64,000 nt of DNA from Saxidomus purpurata (Eukaryota > Mollusca > Bivalvia > Venerida > Veneridae), in the NCBI GenBank assembly GCA_022818135.1, contig JAFMSR010000005.1, positions 35,969,959 to 36,033,958 on the forward strand, written 5' to 3'. A program made the position numbers and the translations under genes. This document shows, in pieces, positions 46,183 to 59,951 of this stretch. The notes beneath the pieces were generated by a model. It was not told the DNA's origin and did not search any database. It saw only the letters and a list, made by a program, of their open reading frames with translations. Positions within the stretch are counted from its first letter, which is position 1, and each line of letters begins with the position of its first letter.

Positions 46183-46372
46183 AGGGTTATAACACTTTAA
46201 AGAGAAATTATCAAATTTTAAGGGTTATAACACTTTAAAGAGAAATTATCAAATTTTAAGGGTTATAACACTTTAAAGAGAAATTATCAAATTTTAAGGG
46301 TTATAACACTTTAAAGAGAAATTATCAAATTTTAAGGGTTATAACACTTTAAAGAGAAATTATCAAATTTTG
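46183..46372. repeat. 38-bp minisatellite, five near-identical copies
   Basis: GGGTTATAACACTTTAAAGA begins at 46184, 46222, 46260, 46298 and 46336, exactly 38 bp apart. The copies are identical over almost the whole unit, so the array is young or homogenised. It is unrelated in sequence to the 38-bp repeat at 1-162. Confidence 0.95.
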
Positions 46373-49300
46373 AACTTAAAGTCCCAGGATCACTGTTTCT
46401 GAATTTACAAATATAGAAAAATAAATTTAGTAATTAGATAATGATAGAACCAAGTTCTATTTACCAGTATGCCTTTCCTTCATATTCAAGTTGTTTCTTT
46501 GTGAAAAAAAGACTGCCTTTCTTTTTTTGCAACATCATTGAAAAAAATACTGCGCTATATTTTTAACACATAGTTACTTATCGATATAAAAGCAAAAGAA
46601 TGTTTTTGGTACAAGTAAAGGTCATTTCCAATGGTAAGGCATCTTTCCTGGTAAAATAAGAGCTACTTGTAATTATGCTCCTGGGACTTTAAAGGCATTG
46701 AACAAAAAAATGCCAACAATCTCTTTGTAATTCTTTTTTAAATGGTGTAGTGTTTAATCCCTTAACATGAAGTTTTTAAAAAACACTGCCAACAGCTTAT
46801 CTATATCAAGCTTGTTATGTCTTTGAGGAATGCAGCAATTCAAATGACTTCCAATCTTGGGTATAACAAATAAAATCTGCCTTTATTTCCTGAGCTTAAA
46901 CATGCAAGAAACTGTTAATTAGATTTAATCTGACATTTTAAAATAATATACATTTTGCATACAATGAGAAAAACTAAGAAAACATTGTACCAATTTCATC
47001 TAAATCACAAAAAAGTTGAGTACATACATTGTACTCGATTCCCAAATGTCTGTAGAACCTCTGTAACAACCCTAATCTGATTCACAACCTCTGACCTATG
47101 CTGCAGAAGAGTTTGATTTCTGGTCTGCACCAGAGTTTTTCCAATGAGTGTGCTATTCTTTTGAAAAAAAATGTTCGTATTGATAAAAACATACATTTTG
47201 TAAATGTTTTTTTCCCAGATCTGTGACAATAATGCTCAATATAAATAAAATAGTATGAGTTTTTAAGTCGTTTCAATTCTTCCTGTTGTAAGTAAAACTG
47301 ATCACTGTGCAAGGTATTAATACTCAAGTTTAACATTGTAGTTTATCCTATTTACGTATTCCCTCTGATGATGTGAAACACTTTTACCCACAAAATACGA
47401 AGCTTTCCAAACAAGATGCTTTGCAGGAACCAGCCAAGCTTAATGTAGTGAGCTGCCTGGAACCAGTTGAACCAGTCTATATTTCAGATAATGTCTTTAA
47501 TTGTCTATAGCCAGTGTTTAGTGAACTGTTTGGTACAAATCTCATGTTCTGCTGATGTACCAGTTCAACAAAAGCAATGGCATAATTTCAGGCATTATAC
47601 TGGCTTGCACTTTTAACTGTCCAAGTTTCTGACTGTCAGTTATGTAGTGATATCATTTCATTGTACGCATCAGCCTGAAAAATACAAAGAAACATCTCTA
47701 TTCAAAAGTTTCCTAGAAATAAAAGAAACTCAACAGTTTATCATATACCATGTATCAGTTTTTTTTCACATACATCAAATTTGGCAATTTTGGTCCAAGA
47801 TTATATTTGGCAAATCTAATTTTTGTGATTCTAAAGAAGTTTATTTTTATTCTAACATTTTTAACCAATTAACCAACAACATTTTATAAACAAAGGGAGA
47901 ACTGTGTCTTAAGATAGAAGCCTGCTTCTACAAAACGTTGTTCATTATTACACTGTTATCACTAAGTACTCTTCCATTTTTGCATCAAACATCACTTCAT
48001 AAGTTTTATGCGGATACTGAAGTGCAATACTATCTATGCGGAACGTAAATTTTGCAAAATGAACTGAATTTTCACTGATCCTAATTTTAGTGATCGTCTC
48101 TGCTTGCAAATATAGGTAAATTAGATACACAGGAAAAAAACCTGACATATGGTATTACTGTACATAATATAAAAATGTTTCAAGTTGGAGCAGAACTCTA
48201 ATAATTCTTAAGGGAACTTGGAATGGATCACAAGGTTTCGTACAAATATTCTGAGCTTGTGTGTGCTTTAAACATTCTATTTACAAGAAAGTATGGAAGA
48301 TAAATATATGGTTGTATTTTACTGGCTGTAGGTTCAGAAGGAAAAGAACTTAGAATTTAAATTATTGTCTCTAAAAGTTGACTCTAAACTTTCTAATTCC
48401 TGTCAGATTCACAACTCTTAATATTGTACTGGACACGTAACAATACCATTAATCTTATTCACACGAATCTTTTCTCCTCATGTCCAGTGCAATACAGAAG
48501 GGGCTCAATTAGGCTGGATGAAGCCATGTCATTTCAGAAGCTACAGTTCATGAATTCGGGAACCATTTCGCAAAATGGTTACTTTATATGAAATATTTAG
48601 TAAATTTTTATGTTGAAAGTTGTGGAATTATTTTTTATCCAAAACTGTAATCTCCCAAATGAGCATCACTATGTTTCATGACAATTTTGAAGATTGTATT
48701 AAATGAAACAGAGAGTATAAAAGTCATCAACTATCTTGCAACAAATCTAAATAGTACTTTTGAGTGAAATGTGTGAATTATATAAATGACATCACATTGT
48801 TTTCTTTTATAACAAGCTTAACATTTTTCACAACTACATATATAGGTTTTTTTCTTTTAAATGTTATCATAATATTTACTTAAAATAAACATAATATTTG
48901 ATTATCTTTGAGGAAAATAAATACAAAGTACTTTATGTGAATAAAAACCTCATTGTGGCAACAGTTATACCTTCACCAGGTAAGCATACTACTACAATCC
49001 ATATACCAAAATCAAGGAATGAGAAACAAACAACTTCTCCATCAAATAACACCATTTTTAAGTTTGCAAAATTATATTCATATCTTAAACTTCATTAAGT
49101 GCAGAGTCTGTACTGTTCAAAGCATCTCTAGTTTAAGCTCATGTCCATGTATCTGTTACCAATAAAATCTTTTTACAATGTTTCAATAAAATATACCACA
49201 CAAAAAACTTATATTGTCTTGGATTCTGGATTCAATTTAGTTGAATTATTCCAGTAATGTTCTTGTTATAATTAACATCTATGTTCACTAGAGTTCCTCC

Positions 49301-50987
49301 ATTTCAACTGATTTATTTTCTATGTTCTCCTTTTTTATTGCAGTTAGCAGTTTTCAGTTCACCAAGACCAATTTCCCCTTTCCATTATTTTAGCTGTTTA
49401 ACACAGGTATCAGTTAAACACCAAATTCACACATTCACATTTCAAAATGTGTTCACTAAGTAAAATGGTACTTTTTAGCCTTTTAAAAGCATTTTAACCT
49501 TCAACGACACATTGACTTACAGATGTTTGGAAAAAAGAAGAGATTCCATTACAGCTGACAAAATATAAAAGACAACATTTGTAGACAATATTTGCAGACT
49601 TTTATTATTGAATCATGGCAATACATATTTATTCCAACACATATGACAATTCTGCCTTCATAATAATGATCAAGAAATGCTGCAGAACCTGCAAGTTAAA
49701 CATATTTTCATCAGAGATTACACTTATAATATGCAAACACAAAACAAATCTTATGATATCATGTCAACAGCTTTAGGCAGATATTTTCCGATATACTTCA
49801 AAACAAAGTAGTTGTAATATTGTTGCACATCTGAGATTTTCTTCACCAATCATATCATCAGTTGTTTTAGCCCTTTCTCTCCTAAATATCTACAATGGAC
49901 AGGTCCATCTTTCAATTCAGACAAAATCGTTTACTGGTGAAAGGGGTGCCCACTGAAATATTACTAACTGAAGACCTAACAGTGCATATTTTAATGTGAC
50001 CACATGATTGTGTAGGCTGAACATGATCTACACTGGTCACAAAGGCAAAATCATTTACTGCCTGCAAGGTAAAGCTTTAACAAAACTTAGTATAGCCAAA
50101 GCAAGAATAACAATGATCCGTCAAGTGCTACATGACAAGATGCTGATCAAATGTTTCTCCTTTGGGCTTGGAGACTTTAATGTCTTAAAGTATAGACTAA
50201 TGAAATTGAGACATCAGAACTTAGCACAATGAGCATTTCATGCCATGGAAAGCAGTGAAACTTCCCACTCAAACTGGCAAGATCAGAGTACAAAGTTGCA
50301 TCATGAAAGTATCTACCTAAAACCAGACAGTCAACACCTCATTAGAACATGTATACTAGACATGCCAATTAGGACACTGAGATTTTGAACGTGAAAGATA
50401 TATTAACTACAACGCAAGTAAATGAATCCAACAGATTAGCTAAAACATTTCATTTGGATCAAAAAGATACTTCAACACAACTAAAAACCCTACAGTTTAT
50501 TATGTAGTTTCTAAAAGTAAAAATTCTACATATTACATCGTTAATAAATAAATAACACAACTTAATACGAGTAAAAATGTAAATTTCAATGAAGACTAGC
50601 AGATTTTGATAAATGCTTTTTTGTCAGTTTGCCTACTCTTCTCATTTGATATAATTATAAGCTTGATGGATGTTAAAAATTGTACAAGCATCTTCTAAGC
50701 TACGAATAAAGATACAATGTACTTCATACCCCCACAAATGTACTTCTGCTCAATGCATGATGATGCTTTAGCGTAGAGGGGAGACAGAGTATGTAAAAAA
50801 ACCTTAGAAGAGTTTCGTACCTTGAGAATCTATATTGTATAATGTTTAAAGTATTTAAAAGCAGCAAATTCTTCTTAAAAAATAAAAGTAATATTTTTGA
50901 GAAGGTACTGGACAGGACAGAACAGGAGTGATTCTTATATTGTCCCCTTAACAAAAATGTTTGATGGGGAACTGGGGGTATAAAATC
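46373..50987. other. AT-rich intergenic sequence, no gene seen
   Basis: No coding exon recognised on either strand. An imperfect 16-bp inverted repeat (TATTGTACTGGACACG at 48422-48437, inverse at 48479-48494) forms a possible hairpin. Confidence 0.4.
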
Positions 50988-51838
50988 AACAGGGCCAGTA
51001 TCGCTCTACTGGTCTGACTGGACTGTTCTGGGAAAGTTTTGTGAAAATCTTTTGCAATGTCACCAAGTCAAAGCTAACAGAGTTTACTGTGATCCTGACC
51101 CACTGACCCCAAAAACCAGTAAGGATCATCTAACCGGTATTCAGTAAGACTGATCACCCTATGACATTCGAAGATGTAGATCTCAAGATATTGAGTGGAA
51201 AAGATTTTCAAACTTCGGGTCACAGTGACCTTTGACACACTGACCCCAAAAACGATAGGAATCATCTACTCAGTAAGACCAATCATCCTATGAAGTTAAA
51301 GACTGTGGGTCAAATAGATCTCAGATATTGAATGTTACTGTGACCTTGATCCACTAACCCAAAAGTCAATCTACATGTTTGAGGAAGCCTTCCGAGTAAG
51401 TTTGATGTAGATTAATAAACCAGTTTCAAAGAGCACTATCAAGGAAAAACTAAAGGGAGTCACTGTGACCTTGACCTTTGTCCCAATGACCCCAATATTA
51501 ATAGGGACCATCTACATGTTGCTGGGCTCTGCAACAGGAATCCCTATTAAAAGTAACTGTGCCTTGACGACCCGCATTATCAAGGGAATCTACATGTTGC
51601 TGGGAACCTTATCAAGGAATCCCTATCAGAAGTAACTGTGACCTTGACCTTTGACCCAATGACCCAAAAAACAATAGGGATCATCAACATGTTGCAGTTA
51701 ACCTTCTGAACAAGTTTGATGAAAGTTGAATGAAAACAGTTACCTGTAAAGCATTATTATGGAAAAGTTAACAGACAGATGGACGACATACAAATCACCA
51801 TGGCATAAGCTCTGCTAGACTTTGTCAAGTAGAGCTAC
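50988..51838 (+). repeat. pearl/Helentron-like dispersed repeat, TACT-arm subfamily
   Basis: The head AACAGGGCCAGTATCGCTCTACTGG (arm GCTCTACT at 51003-51010) pairs with the end AGTAGAGC (51828-51835). The body has units of about 100-150 bp with GTGACCTTGACC, TTGACCC..TGACCCCAAAAAC and GGAATCATCTAC or GGGACCATCTAC. TGACCTTGACCTTTGA occurs at 51639-51654. Confidence 0.78.
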
Positions 51839-54800
51839 TAGAATGCTTACAAGAAAGAGAAGTTTACAATGATGTACAACCTTTTCTAGTGAATTTCACA
51901 TTGTGAACAAGTGCGGATTAATATTGGAGTAAACTAAAACAATATTTCAACAGTTTTTAAAAAAGCAAGGAAGGAGTGACCAAGACATGTTTTTAAATGC
52001 ACAGCTGCCCAATATGTAATTTCTTGGGAATTCAATTTTTTTTTAAAATTCCAAAATGTAACTGCAACTGAAGAGATTTTGCCCTCTTACATAAGCATGC
52101 TTACAAATTAGTACTCAAGACTAAATGGAGACAATGTGGAACAACTTTTAAAGTACAACAGAAGAAAACAGAAAAATCAATTATTGTAAAGTTAACTGTA
52201 ATGAATATTTTGTGAGGTATGTGAAGGATGTGCCCTTACTAAACGACAAATACCAGTACAACAGGTGTTCTGCGGCAAGCCTTGGCCATATATAATTGCC
52301 TTTCCTGAATGAGACATGACAAACTTACCATGATCTTGTTCTTCAACACACAATAAATCAGAGATTACAAAACATGTTCAAATAAAACAGAAACTTTACA
52401 TAAACACAATAATTATTGTCATTCTAAAAATAGATATACTGTAGAAATATAGATATATTCATGCATTCATAATACAGTGTTAAAAAAAGTAATGTAATTT
52501 TTACACGAAAAATCCCAGAAATCAATTGCTTTACCAAACATGAAGTTTCCCGCAAATAACTTTTTAATACCCAAAACATTTACAAAAACCAATAATTTTG
52601 ATGTTGGTACATATTCCATAAAGCCCATTTTGGCATTTACCACTATCAACATAGAGACAGACATTGTAAAAATTGGGAGTTAAATACCCAACCCAGTCAC
52701 ATTTTCGTATACAATATACTGACTTTCAGCATGTGGTGTTAGACTTTTAAAACCATCTATGAGGCCCAAAAAAGAACTTCAAGTGTTCCCCCTTATATCT
52801 ATTTATCTAACATGAATTTGTTGCATTCAGGGATACTAATAAAGAATTCATAATTCCCTATTGCTTAACATCCAATGCATAATGAACAAACTTCACCACA
52901 CAGTAACACCTAGGACAATATGTGAACCAACAAGCTAACTGATGCTACCATGAACACCTACATCAGGTCAGAGATCAAATGCTAAACATGCTTTAAGTTA
53001 AACATAGAGTAGTAGATATACCAGTTATTTAAACAACGAAACAAGAAATATTCAACAGAGTTCCACTTAGCTATTTCTATGCTTGTCAAAATTGTTTCAT
53101 ATTCAAATTATGAAACATTACTGCAGAAGTCAATGATTTGTTTTTTTACTACTGGTTACCCTAACTTAACATGGCAACAGTTTTCCCCTCTCTGATTTGA
53201 CAAGATAACATATTTATCTCCCCTGATTAGAGCTGGTAAAATGAGTCATCAGTTGCAGTTATTTCATGTCTAAGCAAAAACCATTCAAACATTTTCTTCC
53301 GATATAACCCACTTTTCATTTAACTTTACTCATTTGCAAAATATAAGATGTTCAAAATGATTGCTGGGGTGCCCTTTGTGAAATCTTGATTCAAATATTT
53401 CAAATGTTATTTAATGATTTTTGCTTCACCATTATGACCTCTACTTTAAATTGTAACAAATTTGGTAGGGGTCACTGCAAGGATGCTCTGGGTGAACGTT
53501 GATTGGTTCAAAAGAATAAACTTTCCCTGACTTGACCTTATCTTTTTCACCTTGACTGACCTAATTTGAATACTGGTATACATGTAAATATGTAATAGTG
53601 AAAAAATATATAATGGTGTATTGTACAGATATGGTTTCAAGTCTGCAAATTTTTGTTCAATTCACATAAAATACTCCTAGGTGTTATTACTGGCTCATAA
53701 ATCAATTAAAGAATACTGAAATACCAATTTCAATGCATATATATAAACATATGTAAATATTACGTTAACACAGATTATGTAACAAACAAAAACACACTAG
53801 CTTAACATAATAATATATTAATATCTTATTGCTAATTTAGATAAACAATAAAGTGTTTAAAACAACAACTATTCTAAAAACAATTTACAGGAATGTAATT
53901 TGAACTTTTTTATGCTGATAGAAATAATTACATGTATGCCAAATATGTAAATACTGTTCCTAAAGCTTATGTGTTGTGAACTCTTTTCACAGCTAAATGG
54001 TAAGAACGGATTTCTCCATCTTTCATATCTAACACTATTTTTGTTTGCAGGCGTACTCACTGTAAAGAGCAGATCATGATCTGCAATGATGGTAACACGG
54101 TCCACAAGTCAAGTGTTAAAACCTTCTTTCTTCAACTAAAACTTACCTGTCATGTTATGACAAGATTGCTAATTCAAAAACATAACAGTCAGGTCAACAG
54201 TTTTGGCATCAATCTAAAACTCATGACTGTGTTGTGTGAGGAATGGAAGAAAGAGTTAATATTGTGTCAAGCCTTCATTTCATTAGAGATGCAATACTTC
54301 CGAATACTGATAATCAAGAAATATTTTCTACAATGAGCATCAAGCAAGAAAACACGCTCTTCATTGGACATGAAACCAATGCTGTTCATTCCATTCAGTC
54401 TTCACATAAAAATATACAATCAAAATGTATCCCTTAGGTTAAGCTTTTTATATGTTAGAATTACTGATTACATCAAAATATGAACATTTATTCAAGTTGC
54501 CTAATGGAGAATAAAGACTTTAACAAAGTAAAATTCCTACAAACTCACATGCTTAGAGATGAAGATAAACTGAATAAGTGCTCTTTAAAGCAACCTTTGA
54601 CAGACACATGTGTTTTTGTATTCATGCATACTCCCAAAGTTTCTAATATTGTTCCCATTAGAACATAAAATTGTCACAGATCACTTTTTAAAAATCTGGA
54701 AATTATGGTACAAATTCTTAACAAATAAAATAATTTCTTTCAAACATGTCTCGTACCTTTTACAATGAGGTTCAAAGTTAGAAAGGCACAATGACTGACT

Positions 54801-56405
54801 TAAAGAAATATCATTAAAATAATTCTTATCTGACTTGCATACAAGTACATATAAAACATTTAATGGTGTATACATATATACTCAATTCAAGCACTGGCAT
54901 CTTGGAACTATTTCTGTCAGTTTAGTTAAAGGTTTTATCCATATGCTGAACAAGCTGTCTGCCTTTATGTATAGCATCTCACCTAGGGATATTGAACCTG
55001 ACTTAATATCGCAAGTAATTGGGTTATGGCAATAATCAAAACGTTAATTAAATTCTTAGCTTCTATATTTTGGATTTTCGGCCTACGATTTGCCATGCCT
55101 TTATTTAAGAAGCCAGATATACAAACCAGTATTACCTGAAAAACCAAACATCATGGTATGTAAATTTACATGTCGTCACATTAGCGCAAAAACTCAACAA
55201 CTGCAACTGTTTTCAATGGCACTTACTGAGATTTTGCTAGGGTGACGATGTATGTCTTTACAATACTTGTATCTTGATTGAATATGTTTATATGTTTACT
55301 GCACACTTACCAACATTTGGACTATGCCTTTGCCTAAGTTTAACACGACAGAAGTCAGTCCACATGTGAACAGACAGTATATCTTTCTGTAACTGATATC
55401 AGGCTGTTTACCGGGAAATACCAAATGTTTACAACAACCATATACAAATAGTTTGGACAATCCCTCATAATAAATACAAAACTGTGTTTTTGCCAAAAGA
55501 TTCGAATATAAATCAACAAAGATGGAAAGCAGAGGTCCTTGAAGTTAGTTGGAAACATGTCTTGGCAACAGTTTGCTCTTAATTTCTCAGTCAATTTTCA
55601 TTGATTTTTCTTTTTCAGTTTCTTTGACTCAAAGGTTATCACAATGACACCTCTGCCCATGACATATGCAAATGGAACAGCGTAATGTTTTCGATGCGCA
55701 TATTGTAGTAGCAGAATTTGAACTGGTTTAGCTAGAGTTGCCTCTCCTGTAGCATGAAGCTATGCAAAGAAGTTTGTATGTGCCGCAACACTTTTAATTG
55801 AAAGGTTCAGAATTATTATTTTTTAATTACATTTTTTACTGAGTAAGAATGTGTTTGAATTGTGCATATATATATATAACAAGTAAATCATATAATTTCA
55901 TAGTACACAATAATCCTGACTTTGTGTATATATACTTCAAATCAGTGCTTTCATTTCCAAAAATAAATAATCAAACAAGTCTATTTACAAAATATACAAC
56001 TTGATTCTGTACAGTAACACATCATAGTAGTTATCAAACACAACATAAAATAATAAATACAAGCCCGTTATAACTTTAATCTTACAAATGTAAATCAAAC
56101 AAAACAAAAAATCTACATGCAGGAATACTAACAAAATATTTGTAACATTATCAAGTATAAAATTTACAAAATAAAGAGCAAAAGAGGAAAAAGATAAGAG
56201 AAAAATATAAAGAGAAAGAGAAAATGATTTGAAATAAAAATGGCAAAATAAAGCTGTAACTGGACAAAATCTCAAATGGACAGATTAAAACTAGCATCAC
56301 TAAAAATCTCAAATGCATGGAAACTGAAGATGAAAATGCATCGGGAAAAAAATGTATTACCAATTTTTGAACACAAGTTTTTTTAAGTTTCACTGAGATT
56401 TCTTA
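51839..56405. other. AT-rich intergenic sequence, no gene seen
   Basis: Only chance ORFs, including overlapping ones on both strands near 53869-54437. A polypurine tract (A and G only for most of 56174-56226) lies near the right end. Confidence 0.4.
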
Positions 56406-57148
56406 AAAACAAGTTGGCCATAAAGGCCCTATATCGCTCATCCGAGTAACCATTGCTCAAACGGACAAAATGTGGGTCAAAACAAGGTTTCCTTAAGATC
56501 TGACCTGATGACATAATTTTGAACTATGATGACCAAAAATTATTCAAACTCAACTTTGACTTTATCCAGGCAGTCATTTTGACAAAGTTTCATGATGATC
56601 TAATGAAACTGGAGTCTCTATTGCAAACAGCAGATATTTCTACAATTTGACCTGGTGACCTAATCGAGGCAATCATTCTGACAAAAATTTATAAGATCAA
56701 ATAAAAATATGCAAGGCTTTTCTAGCATTTCACCTGGTGACCTAATTTTTGATCAGCTATGACCCATATTCTACCTAGTCTCTTAACAAAGACAATAATT
56801 CTGACAAAGTTTCAGAAAGATCCTATGAAAGATCCTATGAAAAATGCAGCCTGTATTGCATACACAATGTTTTCCTATGATTTGTGGTGACCTAGCTTTT
56901 CACCAAAGATGACCCTTATATTGGATTGACCTGGTGGACCAGCTTTTGACTAGAGATGACCTATATTTGAACTTGTTCGAGATTTCATAAAGACAGTAAC
57001 TGGCCAAGTTTCATAAAGATACAATGAAAAAAGAAGCTTCTATTGTATACACAAGATTAATTATGAACAGGCAGGCGATAGATAACAGACATGAAAGCGA
57101 TCACAATAGCTCACCTTTAGCACTTCTTGCTCAGGTGAGCTAAAAAAG
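56406..57148 (+). repeat. pearl/Helentron-like dispersed repeat, ACCT-arm subfamily
   Basis: The head AAACAAGTTGGCCATAAAGGCC..TATATCGCTCATCC and the end CTCAGGTGAGCTAAAAAA match the family of 29229-30200, but the left arm has decayed. Units share GACCTGGTGACCTA and TTTTGAC..AGATGACC (about 56650, 56735, 56925). Confidence 0.75.
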
Positions 57149-57950
57149 AACTTTCTTTGATTAAAATGAGACAGTACACAATATCTAAATGACTCGTTTC
57201 AGTACTGACAGAGAGATGAAATTTTATTAAATCCTTGTGAAATTGACATGTAAGGTAAAGAGCTGATAAGAATAATATACAGTCATGAGACAGAACAGTC
57301 TTACTGTCATTGTTTTGGCTACATGTAGCACTGTAGAACTTTACACTCTTACAGGCACTGAATAGTTGTTATGGGATTAATGGTCTTTATTAGTTAAAAA
57401 GAAACTGTCAGTTGACACAAGGTTCTTCAGTAAAAACCTTTTCATTCAAGACTGGTCATATGTTTCAAAACAATTGAGCACTATATGAGAATGGATGACT
57501 TTCCTTAGTAATGTTCTTCATTAAAGAAAACATTAAAATGACTTTGCTAGAAAACATAAAATCTCCTGACCAAACACCTATCCAGTCTTACCGAGATTCT
57601 CTGTGCCTATTTATATACTAACCTAATGACCAAAACATACGTTCTTTTATGAAACCTACGAACTCATAACAAAGGTTTTCATATTGCTCACTCAATAGAT
57701 TTAGTTGCATTTGACCTATGTAGACCATGGTTTTCTCCCTACTTTACTCAGTCGAGCAAGTTGTGCATGATCTCACACCGAGAGAAAATTTTTAAAAGAC
57801 AACCCGTTTATTCACACAGTATAATTATATGACCCCGACTTTGTATTGTTTTAACTATGCATTGCTCCTGAATTGGTATGGCCAGGATCATAAACATTTT
57901 ACATGTCTTACACTGAAAATACTGAAATGTTGATTTTTTACAAATACCCC
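57149..57950. other. Intergenic sequence, nothing recognised
   Basis: Plain AT-rich sequence between two repeat blocks. Confidence 0.4.
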
Positions 57951-57954
57951 AGCT

Positions 57955-58590
57955 GCTCACTACTTCTCAAGGTTTAAAACTTCTCAGCCAGTCATTGCCT
58001 TTTTAAGGGGTGAAACCTTCGAAGGCAGTTATTGCCTTTTTAAGGTATGAAACCTTATGAACCAGCTAATAGTAGCTCTTACAGGGTGAAACCTGAGTCA
58101 GTCATTACCTGTTAAGGTATGAAACCTTATTAGGCAGCTTTTACTTCTGAACGGATGGGATTTTCTCAGCCAGCTTCTACCTCACAAGGTGTGAAATATT
58201 TGGCCAGCTATAACCTCTTTAGGGATGAATTCTTCTGAGCCAGCTATTACTTCTTAAGAGATGAAACCCTCTCGAGTCAGTTATTACCTCCTAACGAATG
58301 AAACCTCAGCTAGCCATTCCATCTAAATTGATGAAAATTTGCGAGCCAGTTATTACCTCTTGATGGATGAAACCTTCTGCGTAAGCCATTAACTCTACAA
58401 GAATGAAACCTTCTGAATCATCTTTACCTCTAATGGAGGAACTTCTTCCTCTTGAGGATGAAGTTTTCAAATCTGGCCATTATCTATTCAGAGATGAAAC
58501 CTTCTGAGCTAGGCATTAACTCTGAAGTGATCAAATCTGTACCAGTCATAACAAGCTTTCAGGATGAAATTTCATTAATTCCCTAAGGTT
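57955..58590. repeat. Degenerate minisatellite of about 40-45 bp units
   Basis: Around a dozen units follow the pattern CAGNNATTACCTCTTAAGGNATGAAACCTTCTGAGC with much divergence. GATGAAACC or GTGAAACC recurs at intervals of about 40-45 bases from 58010 to 58500. Confidence 0.75.
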
Positions 58591-58622
58591 TACAGTGACC
58601 CTGCTGAACACAAAGTACAGTT

Positions 58623-59315
58623 AACCAGAGGGCCATGTTGGCCCTATATTGCTAACCTCAGTATCACTTCACTTTGAAACATGAAAATAGGTCAAAAAGT
58701 CATAATCAATGTCAGTCAAAGGAAATCAGTTCTTATTCAATCGATGAACTTCAAAAACAGAAAGTAGGTCAAGGTCAGCCAAGGGCAAAGTTGAAATCTG
58801 CGTGTGATGTTCAAATTTCATTTCAGTAGCTTAAGAAAGAAGAGAGTAGGTCAATATAGGTATAGTGACTCCATGATGTTTCCAAATTGAACCCAAAGGG
58901 TATGATTTGAACAATCTTGGTACAGGGCAACTTGGCAATACTAAGAGACAATGCTACACATTAAATATCTCAGCTTTGATAATAAGAGTTTTTAAGATTT
59001 CTCTATATCACTATGTAAATCGAGTCTCCTCCCCAGGAATGCTGTGTTCTTTAAGGGAAAAATCTTTTTTTAAGGAATTTGGTAGAGGGTCAACAAAGGA
59101 TCATTTCTGTAAAATTGTTTCAAAATCAAAACAGTGGTTTCAGACAAGAAGATTTTCAAACTGCGAAAAAAGCCCCGTCCCCTGGCAACCATATTTTTTG
59201 ATGAATCAAGAATTTTTGAAGGAATTTAGTAGGTCACCCAAACAACGTTTCTGTGAAATAACTTTGAAATCAATCCAGTGGTTTCAGAGAAGATTGCCAT
59301 ATAGGGAAAACTAGT
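58623..59315 (+). repeat. Dispersed repeat with GGGCCA-TGT-TGGCCC head
   Basis: The head ACCAGAGGGCCATGTTGGCCC has the same 6-bp stem (58630-58644) as the 29229 copy but another loop. The core repeats TTTCTGTNAAATNNTTTNAAATCAA and GTGGTTTCAGA (about 59103, 59249). No right arm was found; an SINE-like element follows directly. Confidence 0.7.
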
Positions 59316-59319
59316 CCCA

Positions 59320-59440
59320 CGCCCTGCTGACTTGAAATCACTAACTTTATATATCGAGGGTCAGGGTTCAAGCCCTACTACCGGCCAGGTCTCTTTATGT
59401 GAGAAAGGAGTCTAGAAATGGATCTCCCCAGAATGGAAGG
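59320..59440 (+). repeat. tRNA-derived SINE-like element, second copy
   Basis: The B-box-like GGGTTCAAGCCCT (about 59365) and a preceding GACTTGAAATCACTAAC resemble the element at 11690-11880, with a shared TTATGTGAGAAAGGAGT tail block. Confidence 0.5.
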
Positions 59441-59951
59441 TAAGTGAGCTGTCTGCTTGTCAAGATGACCAAATTATGGCTGGAATGGGTGTTAAACTCA
59501 ATGCAACAAGAGTTTGGTAGAGTGTCTCCCAAAGAACATTTCTATAAAATTGTTTCAAAATCTGACATGTGGTTTCTGACAAGAGGTTTTCTAAAGTTTA
59601 AAGTTTTGCGTGGATCCACTTTCTTTGAAGGCAAATGTAATCCCCATGTCTAAAATATTAATTTTGGCTCAGTGGTTTCTTCTTTAAGCACGAAAGGTAA
59701 TTACGGTCTGCGTATTGATTCCAAAAGGTTAAAATTTGCTCCAGACAATGATATTGTATTAATTACTGTATACATAAAATACAGACAGCCTACTTTGGAA
59801 ATGGCTTTATGACCTTGGAATTGACCAATAAGGACCTCCCACCCTATCACCAATTACTTTAAATTTACTCAGATAAAATGATGAATAATGACATAGCTGC
59901 ATTATTGTTGTCTATGATAATGGTGACCAATGCCTTTCTTTCATGTTCATG
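59441..59951. other. Repeat-derived and plain sequence, no gene seen
   Basis: The first 150 bases continue the core type of the 58623 repeat (CATTTCTATAAAATTGTTTC near 59539). The rest is unassigned. Confidence 0.4.

Noticed and set aside
41300..56400. The long AT-rich stretch as a giant 3' UTR of the right-edge minus-strand gene
   Set aside because: Several minus-strand AATAAA strings exist, but a nearer signal at 63377 is sufficient and repeats interrupt the interval; only transcript data could revive the idea.
58907..59314. 135-codon plus-strand ORF
   Set aside because: It lies inside the dispersed repeat at 58623-59315 and encodes only its degenerate core units.
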